Assembly: GCA_003427395.1 (NCBI GenBank)
Contig: BFEA01001047.1
Location: forward strand, 55,859 to 81,708
Direction: 5' to 3'
DNA from: Chara braunii
Lineage: Eukaryota; Streptophyta; Charophyceae; Charales; Characeae
DNA: 25,850 nucleotides
Under the pieces are notes generated by a model. It ran no database searches and had not been told where the DNA came from. It was given only the letters and a program-made list of their open reading frames with translations. Position 1 is the stretch's first letter. Each line of letters starts with the position of its first letter. Shown piece by piece: positions 17,253 through 25,850 of this stretch. The position numbers and the translations under genes are program-made.

Positions 17253-18033
17253 TCCCAGATTTAAGTTAGTTTAGGTTAGCTGATAGTCCTTTCGCCAATA
17301 GTGCTAGGAGGGCGATTGGCCGTGTTATTGATAGCAGATGGTGTTCCGTCTCTATTTCAATTTTCAATCGAAAATGAAGGCATCTTCAAAGTTCGATCAA
17401 CTTCAACTCAGGAAATGGTACTATTATTTATTATTTATTATTTATTATTTAGGAATTGGAACTCTGTAGATGAGAGTTCTGCAGGCAATCTGCCTGTGTA
17501 AGCTTAAGCTGGTTGATGCTGTCAGTGCCCCGCGTAGAATTGTGAGGTCCCCGGCCTCATATAATGATCTAAGCTAGGCTACCAGCCGGGCCGCCCGGGT
17601 CCTGGGTGGCCAGCCCGTGCAAGGACAAGGGAAGGTCCCAGCAAAAAAAAAAAAAAAAAAAAAACCGAAAAAATACTATGTAATGCAGAAAAATAAAACT
17701 GAACAACTTTTGCTTCAGGGTCACATCGAAATTCTTTACCAAATTTAAAATATAAAATATATATGTATAATGTATATATAAATATTGTAATGACCCGCCA
17801 AAAGCACAGACTGAGAACACTGCTGATTTCTGGGATTTGCCGCTGGAATGAATGCCTTGCTGAGATTCCCTCATTCTGCTGTGGTTTCCAAGTCTGTGTG
17901 TGTGTGCGTGCCTGCCGGTTTGCATGCCTGTCTGAGTGCTTGTCGACTGAGTGTGTGTGTGACCCGCAAGGGTACTTGTTGGTTGAAAGGCCCCACAGGG
18001 CCGGTACTTACCTGTGGCCGTGACTTTGAGGGT
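17253..18033. repeat. Non-coding stretch with simple repeats
   Basis: It holds no recognisable gene. Contents: a 7-bp TATTATT repeat, 4.3 copies (17422-17451); a GC-rich segment ending in a 22-base A-run (17643-17664); AT-rich DNA (17745-17790); and GT-rich DNA (17895-17965). The longest minus-strand frames across it are driven by these repeats. Confidence 0.75.
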
Positions 18034-18240
18034 TGCAGCGGGGAAAACACTCGAGTAGCAGGGGTAGGCCCGCGGCACTTAGAGCAGCGGGGAAAAACAC
18101 TCAAGTAGCAGGTAGGCCGGTACCACTCAAGTAGTGGTAGGAGTGTCGGGTACTGGAGGCCGAGCAGAAGAAGACAAAAAGTTGGCATTTTTTGAGGCCC
18201 AGTAGCGTAAGGATAGAGGTAGGCCGGTACCAGTCCAAGT
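18034..18240. repeat. Degenerate tandem motif array
   Basis: GCAGCGGGGAAAACACTC...GTAGCAGG recurs at about 18034 and 18081, and GTAGGCCGGTACCA recurs near 18112 and 18211, with CAAGTAG between. It may belong to the LTR or flank of gypsy-2, but its boundary is not resolved. Confidence 0.6.
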
Positions 18241-18399
18241 AGCCTGAGTCTAGGGCCTGTCCGGACGATAGCAGAGCCTGCAATGATGTTTCCCTCCGAA
18301 AGGGAGGAGGTGCAATCAGACTCATTCTCATTCACACTTTTCATGCATGTAAACAGTAGCGCAGCAAACTGGCGACATGCGCCCACTCAAAACTCAGAG

Positions 18400-19169
18400 A
18401 TATGGCATCCAGATACGAGTTCACTCTCAATTGGCTATGGCGACTCAGCGCCCAAACAGCTCACTGTTCACATACACCGGATCACCCTGGATATCCCACA
18501 CGCATCACTCTGAACACTCACACATACACACACACACTTCACACTAAACTACAGCTATGGCAGCTATGGCTGCCTGTACCCTATTGCTATGCTACGCTCC
18601 TTCTCTCTTGCCCACTTCAGCTCCGGGCTCTCTGCAGACCTCCTTGCACAAGTTACTGTGGCAGCGCTTCCGCATGGCTCATGCAGGAATGAATGCAAGG
18701 CTGGGCGCTGACTCTTGATTTATACTTCGAAAACTCGTTGGTCTGCCCTTTGCCATCGGCCCATGGTGCTCACAGTCCCCCGTGGTACTTGCTGGACCGG
18801 ACTGGGACTGACTGGCCCTTACCGCTGATTGACTGTGGACTCACTGCTATCCTACGGAGGTCGGACTGCGATGGCACTGCAGTTTAGTCGACCACTTGAC
18901 TCGCCACTTGACCACTTGCCCACTTGCCGACCTTCTAGAAGGACTACAGCTAGACTTCTGGAACTCGCTAAGACTTCTACTCTATAGATCTACAGATCGA
19001 ACCCCTGCTACCTAAAGACCTATGACAGACCTACCAACTGTCTACGAATACACAGGTCACAGGTTCAACTCTCGGGGATTACACAGATACTGTACATGGG
19101 TAGGGTGAGGTCTAGGGATCGAGCCCTGGGATCTGTGTCTGGTACTGCAAAGAGGTGAAAACCGTTTCA
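18400..19169 (-). repeat. Gypsy-2 3' LTR, inner edge at 19169 (outer edge unresolved)
   Basis: On the minus strand the sequence after pol reads a purine-rich tract and then TGAAACGG, a plausible LTR start (19169). A TATA-like GTATAAATC lies on the minus strand at 18717-18725, about 450 bases inside, a reasonable U3 length. CA-repeat DNA is present at 18516-18538. I could not find the matching right-hand LTR, so the outer limit given here is arbitrary. Confidence 0.4.
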
Positions 19170-19182
19170 CTCCCGCCGTCCT
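19170..19182 (-). promoter_or_regulatory. Gypsy-2 candidate polypurine tract
   Basis: AGGACGGCGGGAG on the minus strand lies about 25 bases after the pol stop (19208-19210) and directly before a TG dinucleotide, as expected for the plus-strand primer. It includes two C's, so it is imperfect. Confidence 0.55.
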
Positions 19183-19207
19183 AAATTCGAGGTCCTCCGA
19201 GAACATC

Positions 19208-20645
19208 TTAGTCCAAGGCGGGACCTTTACCCTTCCTGTCACGCTCATAGGCTCTGACTATGTCGGGAGCTGTTTCTAGAAGTTTTGTTCTTGTCAACCA
19301 GCGGTCATCCTCCGGTTCCTGATAAGCAAACCGGACCTTATATTCCTGTGGACGACCTCTACCTCCTGTTCTAAAGACATCTTCATCTACAATACCGTCA
19401 ATGTCATAACTTCCATCCATATCCGGGGGGATTATGGATCTTCTTGAAGGGAACTGTTGACTTGTGACACACAACAACAGCTTTGAAGCATGGAACACAG
19501 GGTATGTGTGGAGGTGCGCCAGGATTTCTATAGTGTAGGACGGTCCATCCTCTCCGCCCTTGACTTCTAGAACCGGCCACGGTCCGCAGTATGCAGGCAA
19601 CAACTTTTGCGAGATGTGCTCCTCAGGTGCAAACTCTTTAGATTTGACCCAGACTAAGTCGCCTACCTGAAACTGCGATGGGCGACGGTGCTTATTGGCC
19701 TGTTCTATCATTCTGTGCTGGGCCTTTCTGAGGTTCTCAACAACAGTTGCTAGTTCTTTCTCGTGCTGTACTGCGAACTCCCTGGTACCGGGCGGTAGTC
19801 TATGAATCTGGTCCCGGTTCAGTCCTTCGAACGGTCTGCGTGGTCTAAAGGACTTGTGCAGCTCATTGGGAGTGCGGCAGGTGGATAGATGCACGCTGTT
19901 GTTGTATGCACTAGCTACCTTAGGCAACATCTCATCCCAGTTGATCTGATCAGGTCTAATGCACATGCGCATAACTTGCTGTAGGATCTTGTTCATCTGT
20001 TCTGTCTGACCGTTGGTCTCTGGATGACGGTCAGATGACATTAACAACTTTGACCCATAAACTCTCATGAGTTCTTGCCAGTTCTAGCTAGTGAAACGAC
20101 TATCTCTATCGCTAACTATGGATAATGGGACTCCGTTCTCACTAACCCAATGATCAAAAAACTTCTGAATAACTAATTATGTGCGCGCCTCTGCAGGCAA
20201 AGGAACAAAAACGACATACTTACTAAATCGGTCAACTATGACCATGACTTGGCTCTTGCCATGCCTACTCTTGACTTGAGTATCCATGAAGTCTATGGAC
20301 ACTGAGTCTCCAGGCTGATCAGGAATAGGCAGAGGTCTGAGAAGACCTAGAGGTGCGCGCGTAGTAGTCTTATTCCTCTGGCACACTTTACAACTGCGAA
20401 CATACTCTATGCAGTCATTCTTCATCCCTGGCTAGGTGTACGCACGCATCAGACAGGCTAATGTCTTTTGCCAACCGAAGTGTCCCTCTGTGTCATGGCA
20501 TTCCCCTAGGATCAGACTGCGGATTTCCTCACTGTTGGGAACGCAAAGGCGGTCAAATACATCTGTCTTCTCAAACAGCAATCCTTCGGTAGTGCGGTAG
20601 TGTGGCTCGGTCTCTTGGGCCTCTCTAACTCTCTTTAGAAGGTCG
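19208..20645 (-). pseudogene. Gypsy-2 integrase with chromodomain
   Basis: One frame gives LLKRVREAQETEPHYRTTEG, the zinc-binding part (LGECHDTEGHFGWQK, then CKVCQ), SIDFMD with core Asp at 20293, DRFSKYVVFVPLP, SDRDSRFTS with Asp at 20110, and HPETNGQTEQ with Glu at 20020. KHRRPSQFQVGDLVWVKS, CGPWPVLEVKG and HLHTYPVFHASKL follow. The last ~65 residues (YDIDGIVDEDVF..., EYKVRFAYQEPEDDRWLTRT, IVRAYE) fit a chromodomain. The catalytic triad is complete. Interruptions are TAG 20432-20434 (Trp by context), TAA 20177-20179 and TAG 20084-20086. The stop is TAA 19208-19210. Confidence 0.9.
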
Positions 20646-21391
20646 CTATAGATAAGGGTCTTGCGCGTACGCTTGTTTCACTTTCTCCTGCAGGTCTCTC
20701 CCTATATCCAGATAATGTACTATGGCTCCAAAGTAGTCTGATCTCCTACTCAGAGCGTCCGCAACTACGTTGTACTTGCCCTTCACTGGCGTGAGCTCAA
20801 AGTCGTACTGGTCTATCTCAGCAACCCACCTAGTTAGCTTAGGTGTCATCTTGGCCTGGGTCTTTAACCATCTAAGTGCCTCCCAAGCAGATAATGCTTC
20901 CAGTGCTCTAAAGCCTGCCTGAGAGCGTAGAGTTCTCTCTCGTACGTCGAGGTGGCTACCTTCTCTGAGGGCATCCTCGCTGACATGAACTCTACGGGTC
21001 TATAGCCATTGCCGTCGTCTTGCTGCAACATGGCGCCTATACCATACTGACTCACGTCCGTGGTGACGACAAATGGCAAAGACGGATCAACTACTTTGAG
21101 GATAGGGTACTCTATCAACGCGCGCTTCAGTCTCTTTAGCGCGGACGTACAATCTTTGTCTCATTGCCAGATTGCCTCTTTCTTAAGCAACCTGCGCAAG
21201 GGAGCGGCGATAGTAGAGAAGTTCCTCACAAACTTTTTATAGTAATTAGCTAGGCCTAAGAATGACCGCAACTCTGTCAATGTGCGGGGCGTCGGCCAGT
21301 CTTTGATTGCCGCTATCTTGCTGTCCTCTGGCTTAATTTCAGCTCCGTCTAACAAATGGCCCAAGTACAAAACCTGAGTCTTGGCCCACTC
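20646..21391 (-). pseudogene. Gypsy-2 RT connection and RNase H region
   Basis: Continuing from RT: VLYLGHLLDGAEIKPEDSK, SFLGLANYYKKFVRNFS, TGA 21161-21163 (Trp by context), PFVVTTDVSQYGIGAML with the RNase H Asp kept, and YERELYALRQALEHWKHYLLG. At about 20865 a small deletion removes the expected segment around the SDH motif and shifts the frame into LTRWVAEIDQYDFELTPVKG and NVVADALSRR (20849-20646). Another shift at about 20650 leads into integrase. Confidence 0.88.
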
Positions 21392-22479
21392 TCACTTCTT
21401 CGGGTTGATCTTGAAGTTAGCCTCTCTCAGCTTCTCCAAGACCTGCCTCAAATGACCCTGATGCTCTTGGAGGGTCCTTCTGAAAACTAATATATCATCT
21501 AAATAGACCACTACAAACTTGTCTAACCATGGTCTGAACAAATCATTCATACAACGGTGAAAGGTGGTTGGCGCGTTGGTTAGTCCAAAGGGCATCACTA
21601 TGAACTCATAGTGCCCATATCTAGTCCGGAATGCAGTCTTGTACTGGTCATCTATCTGATGGTATCCGGACTTCAAGTCTATCTTAGAGAAATACTTGCA
21701 ACCTTGCACCCGATCTAAGAGATCGTCTATCCTGAGCAGTGGCTCAACATTCTTTACAGTAATCGCATTCAAACCCCTGTAGTCTATACACATATGAAGC
21801 TCTCCTTCCTTCTTGGGGACAAACAGAACTGGTGCTCCAAAGGGAGACGAACTGGGCCTGATCCAACCCTTCTCGAGGAGCTCGTCTAACTGCTTACGCA
21901 GCTCCTCTAACTCTCTAGGGGACATCATGTAGACTGCTCCCTTAGGAGTTCTACTGCCAGGCTCTATCTCTATTCTGTGTTGGATGGGTCGCGGCACTAC
22001 TCCTGTCGGCGACTCAGTCAAGTCTTTGAATTCCTCCAGCAGCTTGGCTATGGTTGGATCTGTGGAACTGTCCTCTTTTTTGGCCTCAGTGACAAGTCTA
22101 ACATAAACTACAAAGACCTGCTCCTCTAACCGCTCCTTCTTCACTAGTCGTGCGAACGCGGGAGCACTGAGACAGCAATGTGTCAAGGTGTTGTCTACAC
22201 CTGACACATGAAACAGGCGGGCAGTCTTAACCTCGTCTGACGGACTAGGGAGCCTACACTCATGTTCTTTCAAGTGGAGTGTGGCCCCTGCTGCCTCTCC
22301 CCAATCCATTCCCAATACTACGTCAAAGGGGAGGTCATCCTGTACGAGGAGAGTCAGGGAATGGAGAACTTTCTCCACCTTCCCATCTTTCTCTAGGCGA
22401 AAGTACGCCTAGACTCCCCATACATAGTCCTCAACACGCATCGTGCGGTTGTCTGCGAGGACACTGACTATGGGGTCTG
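21392..22479 (-). pseudogene. Gypsy-2 reverse transcriptase domain (motifs intact)
   Basis: The frame opens at about 22479 (IQKLADPIVSVLADNRT), passes TAG 22409-22411 (Gln by context, GVQAYF), then [10 protein letters not shown], the second protease hallmark. RT follows: [67 protein letters not shown] and the catalytic YLDD (21505-21494), all canonical. The frame is closed by TGA 21392-21394 in KK*EWAKTQV, where Cys is expected. Apart from two stops the RT is complete. Confidence 0.93.
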
Positions 22480-22875
22480 CTAACTTTTGGATTTCAATCC
22501 TAGCCTCAGCTTCTTCAGCGCTCTACGGCTAATATAACTACGGGTAGCCCCTGAGTCTATAAGGGCTCCTACTCTGCTTCTGAATACTTTTACATCTACC
22601 AAAATCAGTTGTCCCTTACTCTCCTTCTTCATCTTGGCCCAGGCTGGCATCCTCTCCTTCAGTTCCTCTGCCACGCCTGTGAGGGACATGCCTAAAGAGA
22701 CGCTAACACAAGCGGTCTCTGGACAACTAGCTAGGCACGGGCCTGCAACCTCTGCCATAGGCTCATGTGGGTTGGGAGTGTCCTGTTCGCGCACGCTCAC
22801 TTCTCCACATGGCCTTGAAGTAGGGGCAGTTGTGACCCCTACTGGCGGCTGCATTTTGACTGCGGGGCAGCCCAA
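22480..22875 (-). pseudogene. Gypsy-2 aspartic protease region
   Basis: This frame carries ALIDSGATRSYIS, with the catalytic Asp-Ser-Gly at 22557-22549 intact, followed by RRALKKLRLGL, where it shifts into the RT frame. It differs from the gag frame by two bases over the span. The ATG at 22875 is arbitrary: pol is normally translated as a fusion. The upstream 80 residues are a Pro/Thr-rich linker without a recognised domain. Confidence 0.85.
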
Positions 22876-22895
22876 CGGGCCTGTCTATACTGTGG

Positions 22896-24815
22896 ACAAA
22901 ATTTAATTACGTGGGCCGGGTCACCACAAAATACGCACTAACCCAGGTTCACGCGTTCCTGCCATACGCGCTGGTCCAAGCCCAAATCTTCCCAGAGTCT
23001 GCCATGTGGCAAGCCTGGGTGCCATCCTCCTTGAGGTGCCCTTCCACCTCGTCGCTGTGGGGACCGATTAGAACCCTGGCGATTTGGCAGGGGACCTTGA
23101 CCCCTACCTCCCACTTGGCAGTTTTCCTGTTCGCCAACCCCCTGTGCGCCCGGTCCTCAGCCTCCCATGGTCTGGCCCTTTTGGCCCTGGCCTCCTCCTC
23201 TACTTTGCGGCTTCCCCGCAGCCGCGACAACAGCATAGGACCTCCCCTGCCCCACGATACTGGCCTCCTCCTCGAGGCCCCTCTCGATCTGACTATACGG
23301 GACCTCATCTGTACCACCTTCCTCTAAGGTAAGGATTATATGATCCTTGGCCCTCACTTGGCCTGAGATGGTACGGCCTTTCCACCTTTTCCCCTTATCT
23401 AAGTCCTTGTGCCAGAAGGTGGTAACTGGCATGGACTTTGACTCATATAGGATGACTTCTCTACTCAATGCATCATAAGTGATGCCGGCCTGTTGAGATT
23501 TGTCAAAGAAGTGCCCACGTAGGGCCTCTGGCATGGCACGATAAAACAACTGGACCAATTGGGTCTCAGTGACCCCATGGTCTGGGACGGCTACCAAGTC
23601 GTCCATGGTACCCTTGAGTGCCCTTGCACTCCTCCACTGTTGTGAGTGGATCGCTTGCAGCTTATCAGAGGCTCTAACGCCTCTCGCTGGATCTGCAAAT
23701 CACTCCTTCAGGAGCTTAAAGAATTGAGGAAGGGGGGTGACTCTTGAATATGCAACCAGGTTGTTTTCACAACCGGCTGCGCGCGCAAGGGACTTGGCAA
23801 AACTAGCCGCCTCATCCTTAAGGGCCTGGAAGGCCACGAGGACTTGTCCCTCTGATAGGATATGTTGTAAATATATATAACTATTGACACTGGTATCCCA
23901 GTTGTCAAAGTTCTCCTCCTTCTTCCCCCCGTATGCATCTGGGAACTTGAGTTTTACAGACTCCTTACGGGGTCTGACCTCGCCCTCTACAGCGGCTATT
24001 GCCTTGGCACCCTCAATGGCGCCCTCACAGAACTTCCCCACGTTATCCCTCAGTTGCCTGACTTCGCCCCCAATGTGGGTGACGATATCGCGCGCAAAGT
24101 CTCTAAACCCCGACCGCATGACACTCAAAGCTACCTCCTGGCTCCAACTAGCTTGGCGCTCCTCCATCCATGTTGTGCTCAACACCACTGGGTAGCCCAA
24201 TACCTTATCCCATTTGGCCTTGTCATCTGGCTGGGCCAACACTTCCTTCCTACAGTCTTGCACCTTTGCTACCTCTGCGGTCAGTTTGTTGACTTCCTCT
24301 CTCCTCCTCTTCTTCTCCCTCTTCATCCTCAACTTCCATGCCAATTTCTGCTCCTCCTCCCTTTCTCGCCGTTCCATAGGATCTGTCATTGCTGCTAGCT
24401 CGCTGGCTAGCGCATCCCTCTCGTCTTGAGTCATATAAGACTCTGCCTCCTCGTCTTCTCCCAACGATAAATTAGCGACCCACTCGCTTATCCTTTTCTC
24501 CATCTCTACATCAGTATCCCTGTTCATCGTGCCACTACTTCCTTCTCCACTCTCAATCCGCATTCTCTCTTTTTCTTCTTCTGCTGCTACTTCTGCTTCA
24601 GCAGCCTTTTTTTTTTCTTCCTCCTCCTGTTGAACCCTCTTTATCTCCTCCTCCAATCTCTTCATCTTTGCCGCCTGTTCCTCTGCGATAGCCTTTAGCT
24701 TCGCCTGCTTCTCAAGCTCCTTCCTCTCCCTATTTTCTTTCACTAAGGCGGCCATCTTCGCTTGCTGCTCAGGGGTGTAGGGGTGAGTATCTTTCCCACT
24801 ACGGGTCTCAACCAT
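22896..24815 (-). pseudogene. gag: Gypsy-2 gag with intact CCHC knuckle
   Basis: ATG 24815 starts MVETRSGKDTHPYTPEQQ, then a long Lys/Glu/Ala coiled coil (about residues 20-90), an acidic segment, a second charged region, and a capsid-like domain (VKLKFPDAYGGKKEENFDNW, HILSEGQVLVAFQALKDEA, TQLVQLFYRAMPEALRGHFF). The same frame, past TGA 23700 (Arg by context, LLKERFAD), TGA 23157 and TAG 22938, reaches CVFCGDPAHVIKFCPQY, a full CX2CX4HX4C knuckle (Cys 22937, Cys 22928, His 22913, Cys 22898). The MVETRSGK start and charged coil are what I associate with Chara repeats. Three stops make it inactive. Confidence 0.87.
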
Positions 24816-25412
24816 GGTGATTAGTGCACAACCGGATCAACGGTTCCAAACGTCACCACGTAGACTCTAACCCCTGACTGACAAACCTATTGACTCAATC
24901 TAAGGACTTACAGAATCTGAACAGGGATCCTGCCAACTATGGTCTCTAGCCTGGACCTAACTATGACTGTCACTACTAGACCTTTTGCTGATCAGGAGGC
25001 ATTTAAGGAGATCCCCCGAACTCCTCAGGAATTATTTAACGTCGCAAACAGGACGACGCGATCAGCAGGTCTCTCAAGATTTAGACGGTCTGTTGTACAA
25101 CCCACAACTCGGATTTCGAGGCCTACCGTGCCACACCGAACAGCCCGTCGGTAAGTACCGGTCCTTGGGAGGGTTCGTGTCCTCCGGGACAGTTGAGTCG
25201 TCAGACACAGTCTTTAGCCCTACTCAGCCCATGTGGGTTTGGTCAACAGGGCCCTATCCTTCATCCACAGAGTGCTATCACCTAGGACAGAAGAGACTCG
25301 ATGCAGAAAGAAGAGACAAACAGACTGGACTCAACAAGTACCAAGGGGTGTGTGCACATCCATAGGGCGAGGGATAGGCTGAGGGCTTGGCGAGATGTTA
25401 CCGGCTCCAGCT
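24816..25412 (-). other. Gypsy-2 leader and unassigned flank
   Basis: Minus-strand leader of gypsy-2 upstream of gag. Apart from the shared block at 24987-25066 nothing is recognisable. Plus-strand open frames (24939-25154 and 24985-25365) cross the shared block and have no known domain. A GGTAAGTACCGG sequence at 25150 resembles a splice donor on the plus strand, but I have no exon to attach it to. Confidence 0.5.
24987..25066 (-). repeat. Leader block shared with gypsy-1 (copy 2)
   Basis: Eighty bases whose complement matches 6053-6133. The ends are GCTGATC at 24987 and GATCAGC at 25060, a 7-bp inverted repeat. It lies about 170 bases upstream of the gypsy-2 gag ATG, the same orientation relative to gag as copy 1. 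Confidence 0.75.
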
Positions 25413-25413
25413 T

Positions 25414-25525
25414 GGTCAACTCGTGGTCAACGGTCTTGGTCAACACTGGTCAACGCTTCGGTCAACCCCCCGGTCAACCCCCGGTCAACTTCGGTCAGCA
25501 TCTCCGGTCAATATTCTCGGTCAAC
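25414..25525. repeat. Phased GGTCAA array (nine copies plus one variant)
   Basis: GGTCAA starts at 25414, 25425, 25438, 25448, 25460, 25472, 25483, 25506 and 25519, with a GGTCAG variant at 25493. Spacing is 10-13 bases, near one helical turn. The complement TTGACC is the plant W-box core bound by WRKY factors. It lies upstream of gypsy-2 in that element's sense and could be LTR regulatory DNA, but no LTR is proven here. Confidence 0.8.
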
Positions 25526-25795
25526 CCTCCGGTGAGCTATGGCTGCCGGCTCCTCTTCCTCACCAACCCTCCTCTTCCTTTTGCCTTCCTCGCCTCCATT
25601 CACCCCGGCTGTCTTCTTCCTTTTTTTTTTTTTTTTGTTTGATCGGCCCTCTCTTCTTCTCTCGGCTATGGCCTCCTTCTCTCACTTGCTCGGTATACTC
25701 CGTGATAATGCTCCGTGGCTATGGCCGCTTCTTCTTCCTCCACGTGGGACTGCACAACTCGCTTCACAGGTAAGTGACAACCAAACTTGTATCGC

Positions 25796-25797
<2 letters not shown>
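25526..25797. other. C/T-rich unassigned stretch
   Basis: Pyrimidine-rich DNA with a T-run at about 25620-25636 and several CTCTTC-type tracts. Open frames through it are compositionally biased (Ser, Leu, Pro, Phe) and show no domain. I see no gene. Confidence 0.6.

Positions 25798-25850
<53 letters not shown>
25798..25850. repeat. CT dinucleotide microsatellite reaching the window end
   Basis: An uninterrupted alternating TC run of at least 50 bases, truncated by the window edge. Confidence 0.97.

Larger units (their letters stand above)
19170..25066 (-). mobile_element. Gypsy-2: Ty3/gypsy chromovirus internal region, minus strand
   Basis: The order on the minus strand is leader, gag, protease, RT, RNase H, integrase, chromodomain. 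Protein motifs match gypsy-1 closely in RT and integrase (for example the [14 protein letters not shown] and [10 protein letters not shown] blocks), so both belong to related chromovirus lineages, but gag and leader are dissimilar. It is better preserved than gypsy-1 at catalytic sites. No primer site or 5' LTR could be placed in 24816-25850. Confidence 0.9.

Noticed and set aside
17871-18386. 171-codon minus-strand open frame as a gene
   Set aside because: It runs through GT-rich and degenerate tandem repeats, has biased composition and no recognisable domain.
19110-19135. B-box-like sequence (minus GGGCTCGATCCC) as a tRNA gene or SINE promoter
   Set aside because: No matching A box or cloverleaf arms were found, and it lies inside the presumed gypsy-2 LTR.
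22949-23317. 122-codon minus-strand frame as a separate gene
   Set aside because: It overlaps gypsy-2 gag in another frame; the gag frame there leads to the intact zinc knuckle and is the better reading.
1-25850. A novel operon-like defence or metabolic system
   Set aside because: All coding signal is explained by one LINE and two chromoviruses; no other conserved domain was seen on either strand.

Overview
The window is eukaryotic repeat DNA, not a gene-dense or prokaryotic region. I recognise no host gene. Almost everything that codes is a decayed retrotransposon: one L1-type LINE and two Ty3/gypsy chromoviruses. The gypsy-2 gag N-terminus (MVETRSGK..., then a Lys/Glu-rich coiled coil), the chromodomain-tailed integrases and the plant-type initiator-tRNA-Met primer-binding site point to a streptophyte. 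From memory the closest look is the charophyte alga Chara braunii; that is inference, not a search result.

Layout. Bases 43-1012 hold a ~455-bp tandem repeat, followed by a C-rich tract and unassigned DNA. Bases ~1610-4703 carry the 5' half of the LINE (ORF1, then the ORF2 endonuclease). It is interrupted at 4704 by a complete gypsy element, gypsy-1 (4704-13373, + strand: LTR, primer site, leader, gag, protease, RT, RNase H, integrase, chromodomain-like tail, polypurine tract, LTR). The LINE resumes at 13374 with RT and the C-terminal zinc region, and runs to about 16,860. Removing gypsy-1 plus one copy of the 4-bp CTAG duplication puts the LINE ORF2 back in frame. Bases 16,860-18,400 are non-coding: a 25-bp tandem array, a ~120-bp inverted repeat and simple repeats. 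A second chromovirus, gypsy-2, occupies the minus strand: its 3' LTR edge is near 19,169, pol runs 22,875-19,208, gag starts at 24,815, and its leader lies to the right. Its 5' LTR was not found inside the window. The right end is a GGTCAA array, a poly-T run and a CT microsatellite.

Decay. All three elements carry frameshifts and nonsense codons. Gypsy-1 has 10 TAG, 3 TGA and no TAA along its reading path, mostly readable as C-to-T or G-to-A changes at Gln, Trp or Arg codons. Catalytic residues are lost in gypsy-1 RT (YLND) and RNase H and in LINE RT (ADH). Gypsy-2 keeps YLDD, a DSG protease motif, a CCHC knuckle and the integrase D,D,E residues, but is still interrupted by stops and shifts.

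Most interesting signal. An ~80-bp block (6053-6133 and the complement of 24987-25066) is shared at about 85-90 percent identity by the otherwise dissimilar leaders of the two chromoviruses. It sits upstream of gag in the same orientation relative to each element, and one copy is bounded by GCTGATC inverted repeats. It may be a conserved RNA signal or a tiny mobile insert.
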